DNA from: Legionella steigerwaltii
GTDB lineage: Bacteria > Pseudomonadota > Gammaproteobacteria > Legionellales > Legionellaceae
NCBI RefSeq assembly: GCF_001468065.1
Contig: NZ_LNYZ01000021.1
Location: forward strand, 1 to 37,932
Reading direction: 5' to 3'
DNA length: 37,932 nt
Positions 9,145-17,809 of the stretch are shown one piece after another. Both the position numbers and the translations under genes were made by a program. Numbering within the stretch: the first letter of the stretch is position 1; the number at the start of each line of letters is the position of its first letter. The notes beneath the pieces are model-generated. The model saw only the letters and a program-made list of their open reading frames with translations. It was not told the origin of the DNA and did not search any database.

Positions 9145-9226
9145 GAGATTTTTAAAACATGATCAAGGAACGGCCATATTGGAACCGACCGTTCACCAAG
9201 ATTTTTTACATCTGTAAAATTTAAAG

Positions 9227-9784
9227 TTATGCCAAAATACTTGTTGTAAGCACGTTGAGTTGTTTTGCATCCGGATTATGTATACTCACTGCCGCTACAG
9301 CGGGTAAATTTAGAAAATGTTCTGCTTCTTCCCATTCAATTTCGCCAGGGAATAATTTTAGGTGAGGAAGACATTTATTCAACAAAGTACAAAAAGCCAA
9401 ATCGGCTGGGAAGGGGCGAACATGCGTGTAACCGAGACTCATTACGGCCATTGCTTCCGAAATGGTGGCAACTCCTGGTAAGTAATTGAACGAATAAACA
9501 TTAGCTGTTTGAGCAATTGCGGGTAAATATCCCGGACTGGTCGCAAAATCTACGCCTGCCTGATAACAGTTTTCAAGTTGTTGGGTGTCAATCACACCAC
9601 CGGCACCTATTTTAAGAGAAGGGCAGTAGGCAATTGCTTGGGCTAATAGTTTTTGATCGGTTGAATTAATTTCAACTAAGTCGAAACCTGCTTCTTTAAT
9701 TTGTTGTAAACGTTCAAACAAAAAATTGTCTACATCGAGTGATATAATTACAGATTGATTGCCCAGTAACTTATCTAAGATCAT
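9227..9784 (-). CDS. KDPG-aldolase (Eda)-like protein, probably catalytically altered
   Basis: A 185-aa protein that follows the Eda (2-dehydro-3-deoxy-6-phosphogluconate aldolase) fold: a glutamate strand (DLVEIN, aligning with LEVTL of Eda), IGAGGVIDTQQLENCYQAG aligned with GAGTVLNPQQLAEVTEAG, FATSPG aligned with FAISPG, and PGVATISEAM aligned with PGISTVSELM. The Schiff-base lysine of Eda (FKFFPAE) is replaced by arginine (VRPFPAD), the arginine of the LRT motif is missing, and the C-terminal phosphate-binding TGGI/GGSW motifs are not visible. Aldolase activity is therefore doubtful, and it may be a binding or regulatory paralogue. It is also shorter than the ~213 aa of Eda. A good sigma70 promoter lies just upstream and AGGAC precedes the ATG. 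Confidence 0.8.
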   Translation of the reverse strand: MILDKLLGNQSVIISLDVDNFLFERLQQIKEAGFDLVEINSTDQKLLAQAIAYCPSLKIGAGGVIDTQQLENCYQAGVDFATSPGYLPAIAQTANVYSFNYLPGVATISEAMAVMSLGYTHVRPFPADLAFCTLLNKCLPHLKLFPGEIEWEEAEHFLNLPAVAAVSIHNPDAKQLNVLTTSILA

Positions 9785-9801
9785 AGTGAGTCCTACAGTG
9801 A

Positions 9802-9830
9802 TGTATATTTTTTAGTAAACTTTGTTTCAA
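9802..9830 (-). promoter_or_regulatory. Sigma70-type promoter of the Eda-like gene
   Basis: Minus strand: -35 TTGAAA (9825-9830), a 17-nt spacer, -10 TATACA (9802-9807), predicting a 5' leader of roughly 10-15 nt before the ATG at 9784. Five of six bases match consensus at -35 and at -10 four or five match. Confidence 0.55.
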
Positions 9831-9936
9831 ATTGGTTAAAGCATAAAGTTTAATGTTAGAAGAGTTAGATTGTATTGGCAAGTATATTCATGATTCTTGG
9901 TTGAAGAAATTAAGGATATTAATTAGTTAGAAGAAA

Positions 9937-9960
9937 TTAGGGTCTATAAACAGACCCTAA
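9937..9960 (-). terminator. Rho-independent terminator after the 539-aa coiled-coil gene
   Basis: A perfect 9-bp stem TTAGGGTCT / AGACCCTAA with a 6-nt loop, followed on the minus strand by TTTCTT. It sits 19 nt downstream of the stop of the gene at 9979-11598. Confidence 0.65.
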
Positions 9961-9978
9961 TATAAACAGTTAAGATAC

Positions 9979-11598
9979 CTATGTATTAGTAGCGGAGGGT
10001 GAGATGGTATCGGGTTCTAGTTGTTGCTGTTCTATCGGACCCTGTTCTGGAGTGACGTTATCCTTATAGGCATCTTCAAATTTAGCCATATGCTTGATGA
10101 ACGCATTCATTGTGGTTTCAGGTACGGGTGTTTTGCTTAACATTTCTTTTAGATCCAGGGCTGTCATTAGCTTATCAGTGAATTTTTTCGCATGTTCTTT
10201 AACATCCGGATCTTTGATCTCATCTACATCATTAAAAAACTGGTCTAAAAAATATCCCTTACCCGATTTCTTGCCTGCTTGTTGTTTAGCGGTTACTGTT
10301 TGGACAAATTGAGCGGCCATTGCAATTTTGGCTGCGAGCATTGGCGCTGAGCCGGTTTTAGATGAGAGTGTCGTTGCCTGCATTTGTGGCAATGGAACTT
10401 TACCTGTGATACTTGAATTAGGTGGTTTCAAAGGTAAAGTGGGATCTGTTGGACTATGTTCTAAAGTCTGCTTTAGTTGTGCACGAGCTGATTGCATCAA
10501 ATTAATTTGATTTTGTACTGATATTTTTTCAGCTTTATTTTTTGCAATACTCGTCGTGTTATGATCTAGTGCTTCTTTTTTGGTGTCTTTTACAACGTCT
10601 CTTACGACCTGGATGTCTTTTTTCTCACGTTTGAAAGCTTCCCGTGCCTCATTTCTTTCGCCTTCTTTCAAATCTTTTAATGGTTTCCCATTTTTTATAA
10701 GATAATAATTCCCTGCATCATCTTTGACAATTTTTTGATTTTTAGGAATAACAAAAGCAGCGCCTTTCATGCTAGAGGGGTTTCCCTCAGCATCAACAAA
10801 TTGTTTTCCATCTGCTTTTTTAGTAGCTATTATGTCATTTAAGTTTGCAATTTTTGCTTCTATGGCATTAAGCTCATGTCCTTTTGCATAAACCTGCTCG
10901 TCTGTTAGTTTTAACTTTGGATTTACCATATCATCTGCGATTTTATCTGCCTTTCTTCGGAGCTTTTCAATCTCCGCTTCAATGTCGTTTTCTGATTTTT
11001 TTTCGAACTTAGGAGCGTCGTCTAAGCTCTTTTCCATAGCATCATATTTATTGTTAATTAATTTTCGTTCTTGCTTTAATTTTTTTGAACGTTCTTCAAG
11101 AGCATCTCGATCATTTTCAAGTTGTTTTATCGCGCTATCATAATTTTTAATTGCTTCTTGGGTTGCCTTATTAGGTTGAGGAGGCGCTGCTTTTTCCTGC
11201 GCTTTTTTCTCATTTGTTAGCGTTTTTTCTTGCTGCATCGCAATCAGCTCATTTTGAGCTTTTTGAGCTTCAGCGTCTTCCTCTGCCAAGAGAAAATGAA
11301 AGAATGCTCTTCTTATCTGCTCCATCCTGATGTGTTCTTGGATTTGGTCTAGGTGCATTTTTTCGATAGCTTGCTGTTGTTCTTTTTCGGTAACAAGTTC
11401 CTCGGTCATTGTTTCTCCGGCAGGGGTTAATAAGAAACGTCTTAAACTATCGGGACCCTGGAGGCCGAAACGGCTTAGATTTATCGAAGAATTAGGATCT
11501 TCTACCTTTGATTTTATAGCAACATCTAGCTTTTGGCTTAGGACCCCAAATTCATGAGTTGTAAATTTTTCTGGCAGGGATTGTTTGGCTAGCGTCAT
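9979..11598 (-). CDS. Coiled-coil protein, candidate Dot/Icm effector
   Basis: A 539-aa protein that I cannot place in a family. It is Lys/Glu/Gln-rich and strongly coiled-coil around residues 70-145 (EKEQQQAIEKMHLDQIQEH) and 150-290 (IKQLENDRDALEERSKKL, IEAEIEKLRRKADKIADD). A short beta-like segment follows (FVIPKNQKIVKDDAGNYYLI), then a Pro/Ser-rich stretch (PTLPLKPPNSS) and a helical C-terminal third, ending in a Gln/Glu/Pro tail (QQQLEPDTISPSATNT). There is no signal peptide or TM helix. AAGGAT lies 8 nt upstream of the ATG, and two overlapping TATAAT-like -10s are near 11620-11635. The architecture recalls Legionella LidA-type coiled-coil effectors, but no homology is claimed. A terminator follows. 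Confidence 0.8.
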   Translation of the reverse strand: MTLAKQSLPEKFTTHEFGVLSQKLDVAIKSKVEDPNSSINLSRFGLQGPDSLRRFLLTPAGETMTEELVTEKEQQQAIEKMHLDQIQEHIRMEQIRRAFFHFLLAEEDAEAQKAQNELIAMQQEKTLTNEKKAQEKAAPPQPNKATQEAIKNYDSAIKQLENDRDALEERSKKLKQERKLINNKYDAMEKSLDDAPKFEKKSENDIEAEIEKLRRKADKIADDMVNPKLKLTDEQVYAKGHELNAIEAKIANLNDIIATKKADGKQFVDAEGNPSSMKGAAFVIPKNQKIVKDDAGNYYLIKNGKPLKDLKEGERNEAREAFKREKKDIQVVRDVVKDTKKEALDHNTTSIAKNKAEKISVQNQINLMQSARAQLKQTLEHSPTDPTLPLKPPNSSITGKVPLPQMQATTLSSKTGSAPMLAAKIAMAAQFVQTVTAKQQAGKKSGKGYFLDQFFNDVDEIKDPDVKEHAKKFTDKLMTALDLKEMLSKTPVPETTMNAFIKHMAKFEDAYKDNVTPEQGPIEQQQLEPDTISPSATNT

Positions 11599-11683
11599 AT
11601 ATCTATATCCTTTTACAGCATATTATAATTATACAATATTGGTCAAAAAAACACCAAAATTAGCTGCTTTTAACTTAGTTATC

Positions 11684-14600
11684 CTACATACTATAGTTTA
11701 TTACCTCTTCTTGGGAAGACGCTTTTTGGTTACTTTGCAAATTTTTTACTGCAAACATTGGAGGATGATGTGGTATAGAGCTATGATTGTCTTCTAATAA
11801 AGTTGATTCACTGCTGTTATTCAATAGTGTTCGCAACAAACAATGACTGCTTGAGTGCGGAATCAATTCATAACGTCTGGGATCACTTGAGTAATATTCT
11901 GCATCGTTTAAAGTGGTGTGTAGTTTAAGGTCTTCATGTGCAAATGCCCAATAGTATAAATGCCCCCGTTGACTTTCTATAAAGGATAACAAAGTTTGTT
12001 TCACTGTACCGGCTTGGTTATCGATCCAGTTGCTTACTACAGCGATTCCTGTCGCACTTGCAGCAAACAAGATTCCAAAAGAATGATCCCAGACTTCACC
12101 AAGTGTACAGATAAAACTCCCTAAAGCGTAGGCAAGAATACGCGTCATAGGATTTAAAATAGTAAGTCCTATGCGTGTAGAAAAGGAGATGAAATCAAGG
12201 ATAGGCAAAATAATAAGATTCTTTATTAATTGCAGTATCGGCAAGCAGAGGGTGCGAATACTATTAATACAAAGATTGAGCAATTGATTATCGGAAAAAT
12301 GTCCGAATGGCCAGGTAAAACCATAGAGCGGTGAAAACCTGAAATGAGCTATTAAATTATCTGATGGTGGCCGTGTAGAAAAGAAAAGTAATAATTCTCC
12401 CAGCTCACTGACATTGCCAAGAATTGCAAGTGTTTTAGTGAGTAAATTCGTAATGCCACGGAATGGTACGTGAATAAAAAGGGCACTTACTTCAAGCAGT
12501 GGAATGGTAAGTAGCGCTAAAATAAAATCAGTACTGGCTGCAAAAATTTGCTTACTGAGGTTTTTAAAAAGAACCCCGCTTTTTTTCCAACCTTTGATGA
12601 ACCCATCATGAAATCCATAATAGTAGGTTTCAAAAAGAGGAGCGATGCATAGTTTCCCTAGGTTCACAAAACTTTTGCATAACCATTTACATGTGCCTAG
12701 AAACCAATCATCTCCGGGGTGCATAATTGTATCATAAATAGCTGCACCGCCTTTTCCACCTAAAGCAGCATAATTGGTATAAGGAAACTCCCCCATTTCA
12801 TGTCCTAAAGAAGGAATAACTTTTGTTAAACTGTAGCCCAGACCAAGCGCCAATGAAGCGATAATAGCAATTTCTGCAGGATCTTCCTTGAGGACATTCA
12901 CCGCTTCAACAAAAAACTTATCCAGATTTCCACCTGCTACAATACCTTGCCAGTAGGTGATCGATGCTGAAATTGCTTCAGAAATCGTTCCATGACTCAT
13001 CCAATGAGCTAATTTTTGTGTTGGTTCAATGCCTATGATTAAACCGTTCAAATGTAATTTGGTTAAAATTGATTTAAGGAACTCGGGAGCAAGTACTGCG
13101 CCGCCGCCATAAGCATATGCAGCCATAGCTAAACTACCAATTAAGGGATTTTTTTCACTTACGTCGATGAAAAAGCTGGCAATATGGCGAATTACTTCTA
13201 ATACTCGATGAAAAGGATTGTCATAAGGGTGTGGACTAGGTGGATGATTGGGACGTGCAATAATGTAAGGACTGTTGCTAATTTGCTCTTTAATGAATTC
13301 TTCTAGGGTTTGGCCGGTAGTTAAAAGTCCCTTATTTTCCAAAGCCAAGATCAAAGAGTTTCTTGCTTTAGCTTGTTGTTTTCGTTGTTTCTTTAATACC
13401 AATGAGTCTTCTGGGGGGCGGTGTGTGTCATGAACATGATTGAAAAAATCGTCATGCAAGTCATGAATAATAAAATGACGCATGCTTGTATAGAATTTAT
13501 AAAAAAATCCAGGAATACGTGAAATAAATGCATTCAGTTTAAGACTAACGCGCTCGGGTAAATAGAGATGTCGTTTACTGATTTGTCCTAAAGTATATAA
13601 ATCTTGTCCTTCTGGCAGGGGATAGAAAAGGCCCTCGTGAATAAAATAACGTAATTGCACCAATTTGTTTTCTTGTCTTATCAAAATAAGTTGCTTGTCA
13701 GCAATAATTGCCCAGCTACCATGGGGAAGTTGGTTGAGTACTTTTTTTGCTTTTTTCGTGTTGCTTACAAGTATTGGTTCGCTGGAGCTGTTTATCAGTT
13801 GAGTGATTAAGGTCTTTAAATCAGGATAACCTTTTTGTGGAAATCCTTGTAGCCTGTAGTAGGGGGTTATTTTGGTTATTGTAATTCCATCCAAACGTTT
13901 TTCTACTTCGGTTTTATGTTCAGGTTTGGCATTCAGTGCCAAATAATTAATCCAATCATGGCCATCTCGCCATAACTTACTAAAAAAAGCGGTAAGTTGT
14001 GCAAATCTATTTGCGGGAACATTGCTCAAGTTTGCTGCAGGAGGTAATTTATAATAGTCACAAATCACCCTTAATGCATCATCCAATTCCTTGCTGTTAT
14101 GACCAATATGGAGTTCGCTGTCCCAAACAAGACAGGGGTTTGTTACTTCATGTTTTTTTAAGACCTCACTAAAGTCCATTTGATCTTGTCGTGACACGGA
14201 ATAAACACGATTGAAAGCATAATGTTGTGCTGTTTTATGAGATTCATAAAGAATGTCTCCTAGAGTCCCTTCAGATATGAGAGGAGAGGTTGCTATTAAG
14301 CGATTTTGATTTGAGCAGTGTCCTATGATATCAATCACTTGTTTTTTTAGTGCCTCATGACCTTCATGATCCTGACTGGTTAATTTGCATTCCTGATCTA
14401 ACAATTTTTTTAATGAATCAATGCAATCATTTGCGAGTTGTAGCTTTTGTTCTTGTGCTGGGGTTAGTGGCTGACTGTAACTGGCTGAGCGTATTCGATA
14501 GCGGTGAACTTTGCTGATGATGTTCGCTACCAATGAAGAAGTTCGTTCTCCCGGTAGAAGCTGGATTAGATCCGCTTGATGGGTGAATAACATAAGCTGC

Positions 14601-14809
14601 ACAGTTTTTTTATCATGGTTGGCAATTAAGCGCAGTCTGTCGCCTCCTGGGAGGAGGTATTCCATATCATAATGCCCATACAGTACTGTTCCCGCTTCAT
14701 GGCTGAATGGACTTCCTGTTATAGTAGGCAGTGCATGATGGCTAAAGGGGGTAATGGTTAAGGGAACGATAATTTGCGTGTGCCCTTTTGTCGTTACAAA
14801 ATCAGACAT
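11684..14809 (-). CDS. Giant multi-membrane protein, unknown; candidate effector
   Basis: About 1041 aa from the ATG at 14809, chosen because AAAGGAT lies 8-9 nt upstream; an in-frame ATG at 14878 would add 23 residues without a better signal. Residues 1-480 are soluble. A basic linker follows (SLVLKKQRKQQAKARN). The second half contains several hydrophobic segments: LIGSLAMAAYAYGGGAVLA, IAIIASLALGLGYSL, FILALLTIPLLEVSALF, ILQLIKNLIILPILDFI and FGILFAASATGIAVV. The tail ends SSQEEVINYSM, a short acidic patch then hydrophobic and polar residues, compatible with a Dot/Icm signal. There is no N-terminal signal peptide. The family is not recognised. It is divergent from era across ~136 bp. Large membrane-inserting effectors are common in Legionella, so effector status is plausible but unproven. 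Confidence 0.78.
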   Translation of the reverse strand: MSDFVTTKGHTQIIVPLTITPFSHHALPTITGSPFSHEAGTVLYGHYDMEYLLPGGDRLRLIANHDKKTVQLMLFTHQADLIQLLPGERTSSLVANIISKVHRYRIRSASYSQPLTPAQEQKLQLANDCIDSLKKLLDQECKLTSQDHEGHEALKKQVIDIIGHCSNQNRLIATSPLISEGTLGDILYESHKTAQHYAFNRVYSVSRQDQMDFSEVLKKHEVTNPCLVWDSELHIGHNSKELDDALRVICDYYKLPPAANLSNVPANRFAQLTAFFSKLWRDGHDWINYLALNAKPEHKTEVEKRLDGITITKITPYYRLQGFPQKGYPDLKTLITQLINSSSEPILVSNTKKAKKVLNQLPHGSWAIIADKQLILIRQENKLVQLRYFIHEGLFYPLPEGQDLYTLGQISKRHLYLPERVSLKLNAFISRIPGFFYKFYTSMRHFIIHDLHDDFFNHVHDTHRPPEDSLVLKKQRKQQAKARNSLILALENKGLLTTGQTLEEFIKEQISNSPYIIARPNHPPSPHPYDNPFHRVLEVIRHIASFFIDVSEKNPLIGSLAMAAYAYGGGAVLAPEFLKSILTKLHLNGLIIGIEPTQKLAHWMSHGTISEAISASITYWQGIVAGGNLDKFFVEAVNVLKEDPAEIAIIASLALGLGYSLTKVIPSLGHEMGEFPYTNYAALGGKGGAAIYDTIMHPGDDWFLGTCKWLCKSFVNLGKLCIAPLFETYYYGFHDGFIKGWKKSGVLFKNLSKQIFAASTDFILALLTIPLLEVSALFIHVPFRGITNLLTKTLAILGNVSELGELLLFFSTRPPSDNLIAHFRFSPLYGFTWPFGHFSDNQLLNLCINSIRTLCLPILQLIKNLIILPILDFISFSTRIGLTILNPMTRILAYALGSFICTLGEVWDHSFGILFAASATGIAVVSNWIDNQAGTVKQTLLSFIESQRGHLYYWAFAHEDLKLHTTLNDAEYYSSDPRRYELIPHSSSHCLLRTLLNNSSESTLLEDNHSSIPHHPPMFAVKNLQSNQKASSQEEVINYSM

Positions 14810-14945
14810 AGGAACTATCCTTTGTTCACATACTGCACAGGATACTTGGTTTTTTAATGAAATATCAAGTAGGACCAACTACAAATCTGGAAATTTTATA
14901 GTGTCACTGATAAAATGTTTTAAAAATAAACAGGAATCTATTTTA

Positions 14946-15833
14946 ATGACTAGTTATTGTGGTTATATTGCTTTAGTTGGTAGGCCTAATGTAGGTAAAT
15001 CAACGCTCCTCAACTGTATTTTGCAACAAAAAGTTAGCATTACCTCTAGAAAACCACAAACAACTCGGCACAGTATCTTGGGGATACGTACGGAAGGCGA
15101 TTATCAATTTGTTTACGTGGATACACCTGGAATTCACCAAGGAAATAAAAAAGCAATGAATCGCATGATGAACAAAACTGCGATTAGTGTATTGCGTGAC
15201 GTTGATGTGATTGCTTTTTTAGTTGATGGAACTCATTGGCAAGAAGAAGATGAATACGTTTTAAGCTTGGTAAAGCAGGCCAAAGTACCTTGTATTTTAG
15301 TGGTCAACAAAGTAGATAAAATCGATGATAAAACTCAGTTGTTACCCTGGATAGAGCAAATGAGTCAAAAATACGAATTTGCAGCAATTATCCCAATATC
15401 TGCAAAAACAGGGGTACAGGTCGATGAGTTGCAAGATAAATTACAGAATTATTTGCCTGAGGGACCGCATTTGTTTCCTGACGATCAGTTGACTGATCGG
15501 TCTATCAAATTCTTATGTGCTGAATTATTGCGTGAAAAGATTTTCCGCTTTTGTGGGCAAGAATTACCTTATGCTGTTACAGTAGACATTGAGTCATTTA
15601 AAGATGAAGGCACTCTTGTACGTATTCATGCCTTGATTCTTGTGGATAAAGACAATCATAAGCGTATGATTATTGGTGATAAGGGGCAGAAATTAAAGGA
15701 AATGGCAACAAGTGCACGGATGGATATGGAAAAACTATTAGGTAAAAAAGTATTCTTACAATGCTGGTGCAAGGTAAAATCAGGCTGGTCGGATGACGAG
15801 CGTATATTAAAACAATTAGGCTATGACCACTAA
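14946..15833 (+). CDS. era: GTPase Era (16S rRNA / 30S assembly)
   Basis: A 295-aa Ras-like GTPase with a C-terminal KH domain that binds the 3' end of 16S rRNA during 30S maturation. G1 GRPNVGKS is at residues 12-19, G3 DTPG at 59-62 and G4 NKVD at 121-124. The KH motif GDKGQKLKEMA lies near residue 240. The ATG at 14946 (MTSYCGYIALVGRP) matches family starts. The open frame continues 64 codons upstream but that stretch is antisense to the neighbouring gene and unlike Era. It overlaps recO by 11 bp. The usual upstream rnc is absent here, its place being taken by the divergent large membrane protein gene. Confidence 0.96.
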   Translation: MTSYCGYIALVGRPNVGKSTLLNCILQQKVSITSRKPQTTRHSILGIRTEGDYQFVYVDTPGIHQGNKKAMNRMMNKTAISVLRDVDVIAFLVDGTHWQEEDEYVLSLVKQAKVPCILVVNKVDKIDDKTQLLPWIEQMSQKYEFAAIIPISAKTGVQVDELQDKLQNYLPEGPHLFPDDQLTDRSIKFLCAELLREKIFRFCGQELPYAVTVDIESFKDEGTLVRIHALILVDKDNHKRMIIGDKGQKLKEMATSARMDMEKLLGKKVFLQCWCKVKSGWSDDERILKQLGYDH

Positions 15834-16515
15834 GACGATAGAGGCTTGGGTTTTACATAAGAAATGGTCTGGAGATACGAGTGCTCAGGTTAGTTTTTTT
15901 ACGCGTGAGCAAGGATTGATTCAGTGCCTTTGTAAAGGAGGGCGCACGCCTAAAAAACAAGCCCTTTTACAACCTTTTACTCCTTTATGGGTTAGTCTTG
16001 CCGAACGTCACGAGCGTTACTACGCACAAACTGTTGAAAGTATTTCTCCAACACTTCACCTCACAGGCAACTCGCTTTTTGCGGGCTTATATGTCAATGA
16101 AATTCTTTATTATGCACTAAGCCCCAATTATTCTGATTCGACATTATTTGATGCCTATTTATTTACTATGAACAGCCTTGCTTTTACAAAGGAGCGGCTT
16201 GTTATCGAAGCGTCATTAAGACGTTTTGAGTGGACTTTACTGCATGCCTGTGGTTATTCCTTTTCATTAACGCAAGAAGCAAGAACAGCAAACTTGATTG
16301 TTGAAGACTCATGTTATCAATTTGTTGCGGGTGAAGGTTTTATCGAAGATAGTAGAGGAATTCCAGGCGCGCATATTCTTGCTTTGGCAAAAGATAATTT
16401 AAATGAGGCACTCTATCTTAAATCAGCAAAAATGATTATGCGCCAAGCAGTAGATCACCTATTAGGTGGACGCGAAATTAAGACCAGGACTTTGTATTTT
16501 GCGGAAGTAAAATAA
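15823..16515 (+). CDS. recO: DNA repair protein RecO
   Basis: A 230-aa RecO, which works with RecR to load RecA on SSB-coated single-stranded DNA (RecFOR pathway). The N-terminal OB-fold contains VLHKKWSGDTSAQVSFFTRE and the CKGGRTPKK loop. The helical C-terminal domain includes LFAGLYVNEILYYAL and RRFEWTLLHACGYSF. No zinc-binding Cys cluster is seen, as usual in gammaproteobacteria. The ATG lies inside the end of era (11-bp overlap), so the pair is co-transcribed and probably coupled. Confidence 0.93.
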   Translation: MTTKTIEAWVLHKKWSGDTSAQVSFFTREQGLIQCLCKGGRTPKKQALLQPFTPLWVSLAERHERYYAQTVESISPTLHLTGNSLFAGLYVNEILYYALSPNYSDSTLFDAYLFTMNSLAFTKERLVIEASLRRFEWTLLHACGYSFSLTQEARTANLIVEDSCYQFVAGEGFIEDSRGIPGAHILALAKDNLNEALYLKSAKMIMRQAVDHLLGGREIKTRTLYFAEVK

Positions 16516-16604
16516 TAGGGTTCAAGAGGAATATATATTTTTAAGCAACTTGAGTTTAGGCCAGGATGGACCTTATACTCTTTATTTTATTAGTAAGGTG
16601 TAGA

Positions 16605-17351
16605 ATGAATAAGCCAATATTATTAGGTGTCAATATCGATCATGTAGCTACTGTACGTCAGGCACGTGGTACTCGTTATCCTGATCCGGTTCAAGCCGCA
16701 ATCGATGCCGAAGAAGCGGGCGCTGATGGTATTACGTTACACATGAGGGAAGATTTGCGGCACATTCAGGCTCGTGATGTACGGCTAATTAAGCAAGTGT
16801 TACAAACGCGAATGAATCTTGAATTGGCAGTCACTGATGCGATGCTTGATTTTGCAGAAGAAATTTCGCCGGAACATACGTGTTTGGTCCCAGAAAAGCG
16901 AGAGGAGTTAACCACAGAAGGTGGCTTGGATGTACTCACGCATCGAAAATCGGTAGAACATGCAGTAAGACGTTTGCAGGCGATAGGCAGCGAAGTCTCT
17001 TTATTTATTGATCCAGAACGGGATCAAATTTCGGCTGCAGCGGATATTGGTGCGCCTGTGATTGAATTGCATACAGGGTGTTATGCGGATGCGACCCATC
17101 CTGAACAGCAACAGCATGAATTAGAACGAATAAGACATGCTGCAGAATATGCAGCCAGTTTGAATTTGATTGTTAATGCAGGACATGGTCTTAATTACCA
17201 TAATGTACAACCTATAGCGGCTATAAACGAATTGCACGAACTTAACATTGGCCATGCGATTATTGCCCGAGCTTTATTCTGTGGTATGAAAGAGGCAGTG
17301 CGACACATGCGTCAACTCATGCAGGAAGCTAGACTTTATGTCAACATCTGA
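16605..17351 (+). CDS. pdxJ: Pyridoxine 5'-phosphate synthase PdxJ
   Basis: A 248-aa TIM-barrel enzyme that condenses 1-deoxyxylulose 5-phosphate with 3-amino-1-hydroxyacetone phosphate to form pyridoxine 5'-phosphate (DXP-dependent B6 synthesis). Motifs: [17 protein letters not shown] at 6-22, [55 protein letters not shown] and [12 protein letters not shown]. The ATG at 16605 has AAGG about 6-9 nt upstream and matches the family N-terminus; an in-frame ATG at 16566 would add 13 hydrophobic residues and is unlikely. It follows recO by 89 bp, in the era-recO-pdxJ order common in gammaproteobacteria. Confidence 0.96.
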   Translation: MNKPILLGVNIDHVATVRQARGTRYPDPVQAAIDAEEAGADGITLHMREDLRHIQARDVRLIKQVLQTRMNLELAVTDAMLDFAEEISPEHTCLVPEKREELTTEGGLDVLTHRKSVEHAVRRLQAIGSEVSLFIDPERDQISAAADIGAPVIELHTGCYADATHPEQQQHELERIRHAAEYAASLNLIVNAGHGLNYHNVQPIAAINELHELNIGHAIIARALFCGMKEAVRHMRQLMQEARLYVNI

Positions 17352-17520
17352 CGTTAATGTTATTCGTATTACTGTGATATTGAGTGAAGTAAGTTGAAAT
17401 TTAGGAGAATATCGATAAATTACAGGTGTTGAAGATAAGAAAGACTGTAGAGGACCTGCCTGAACTGTTTAGGGCGAAAGCGACTTGGTAACAAAGTAAA
17501 TTGTAGTGCTCAGCTTAAGA
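17352..17520. other. Intergenic stretch, nothing recognised
   Basis: First part of the 458-bp gap between pdxJ and the BAX-inhibitor-like gene. No coding, promoter or hairpin feature could be supported here. The remainder of the gap is filled by repeats and a terminator (listed separately). Confidence 0.4.
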
Positions 17521-17609
17521 AACCGCTCCCGCTTGTGGGAGAGGGGTAGGGCTGAGGACATCCCTCATCCGCCCTGGCGGGCACCTTCTCCCCAAGGGGA
17601 GAAGGGATA
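17521..17609 (-). repeat. CCCTCTCCC hairpin pair, copy 1
   Basis: Two adjacent GC-rich hairpins. One contains CCCGCTTGTGGGAG next to GAGGGGTAGGG. The other is CCTTCTCCCC / GGGGAGAAGG with a companion CATCCGCCCTGGCGGGC. The same two blocks occur at 34508-34670 in a different relative arrangement. GC content is far above the surroundings. Confidence 0.75.
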
Positions 17610-17635
17610 CAAAAAAACTTGAGTCTTGAAGGAAG

Positions 17636-17746
17636 GTCAGATTTGAGTTCAGGTTGAACGAAAAAATACCCTGAGAAAGCGCAGCATACATCAGTATGTG
17701 AGCATTTATCAGGGTATTTTTTCGTTCAAGATGAGCCAAATATGGC
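17636..17746 (-). repeat. Variable-stem hairpin element, copy 1
   Basis: A 111-nt hairpin. The perfect 21-bp arms are 17654-17674 and 17709-17729. The tip (minus strand) carries a conserved block TGCTCA-CATAC-TGAT-GTATG-CTGCGC with its own 5-bp stem. Conserved basal blocks flank it: ATTTGGCTCATCTTGA on one side and TCAACCTGAACTCAAATC on the other, which can partly pair through ATTTG/CAAAT. A second copy at 28069-28177 shares base and tip but not the stem sequence. It lies between convergent genes, so a role as bidirectional terminator or structured RNA is possible. Confidence 0.85.
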
Positions 17747-17757
17747 TTTCCGGAGGC

Positions 17758-17789
17758 AAAAAAAATCCCGGCAGAAATAAACCGGGATT
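17758..17789 (-). terminator. Rho-independent terminator of the BAX-inhibitor-like gene
   Basis: On the minus strand: AATCCCGG, a 10-nt loop, CCGGGATT, then a run of T. It lies 21 nt past the stop codon at 17810. Confidence 0.85.
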
Positions 17790-17809
17790 CAGGTAGAGGA
17801 GAATGCTAA

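Noticed and set aside
9169..9221. GAACGG/CCGTTC and TTTTAC/GTAAAA hairpins after the Eda-like gene as a terminator
   Set aside because: Short stems and no adjacent T-run on the minus strand, so they remain unassigned.
14754..14945. In-frame 64-codon extension upstream of Era
   Set aside because: It is antisense to the divergent membrane protein gene, shares nothing with Era, and the ATG at 14946 begins exactly where the family begins.
17515..17739. Small minus-strand frame of 74 codons
   Set aside because: It is made of two repeat families (a CCCTCTCCC hairpin and the variable-stem element), with no ribosome site.
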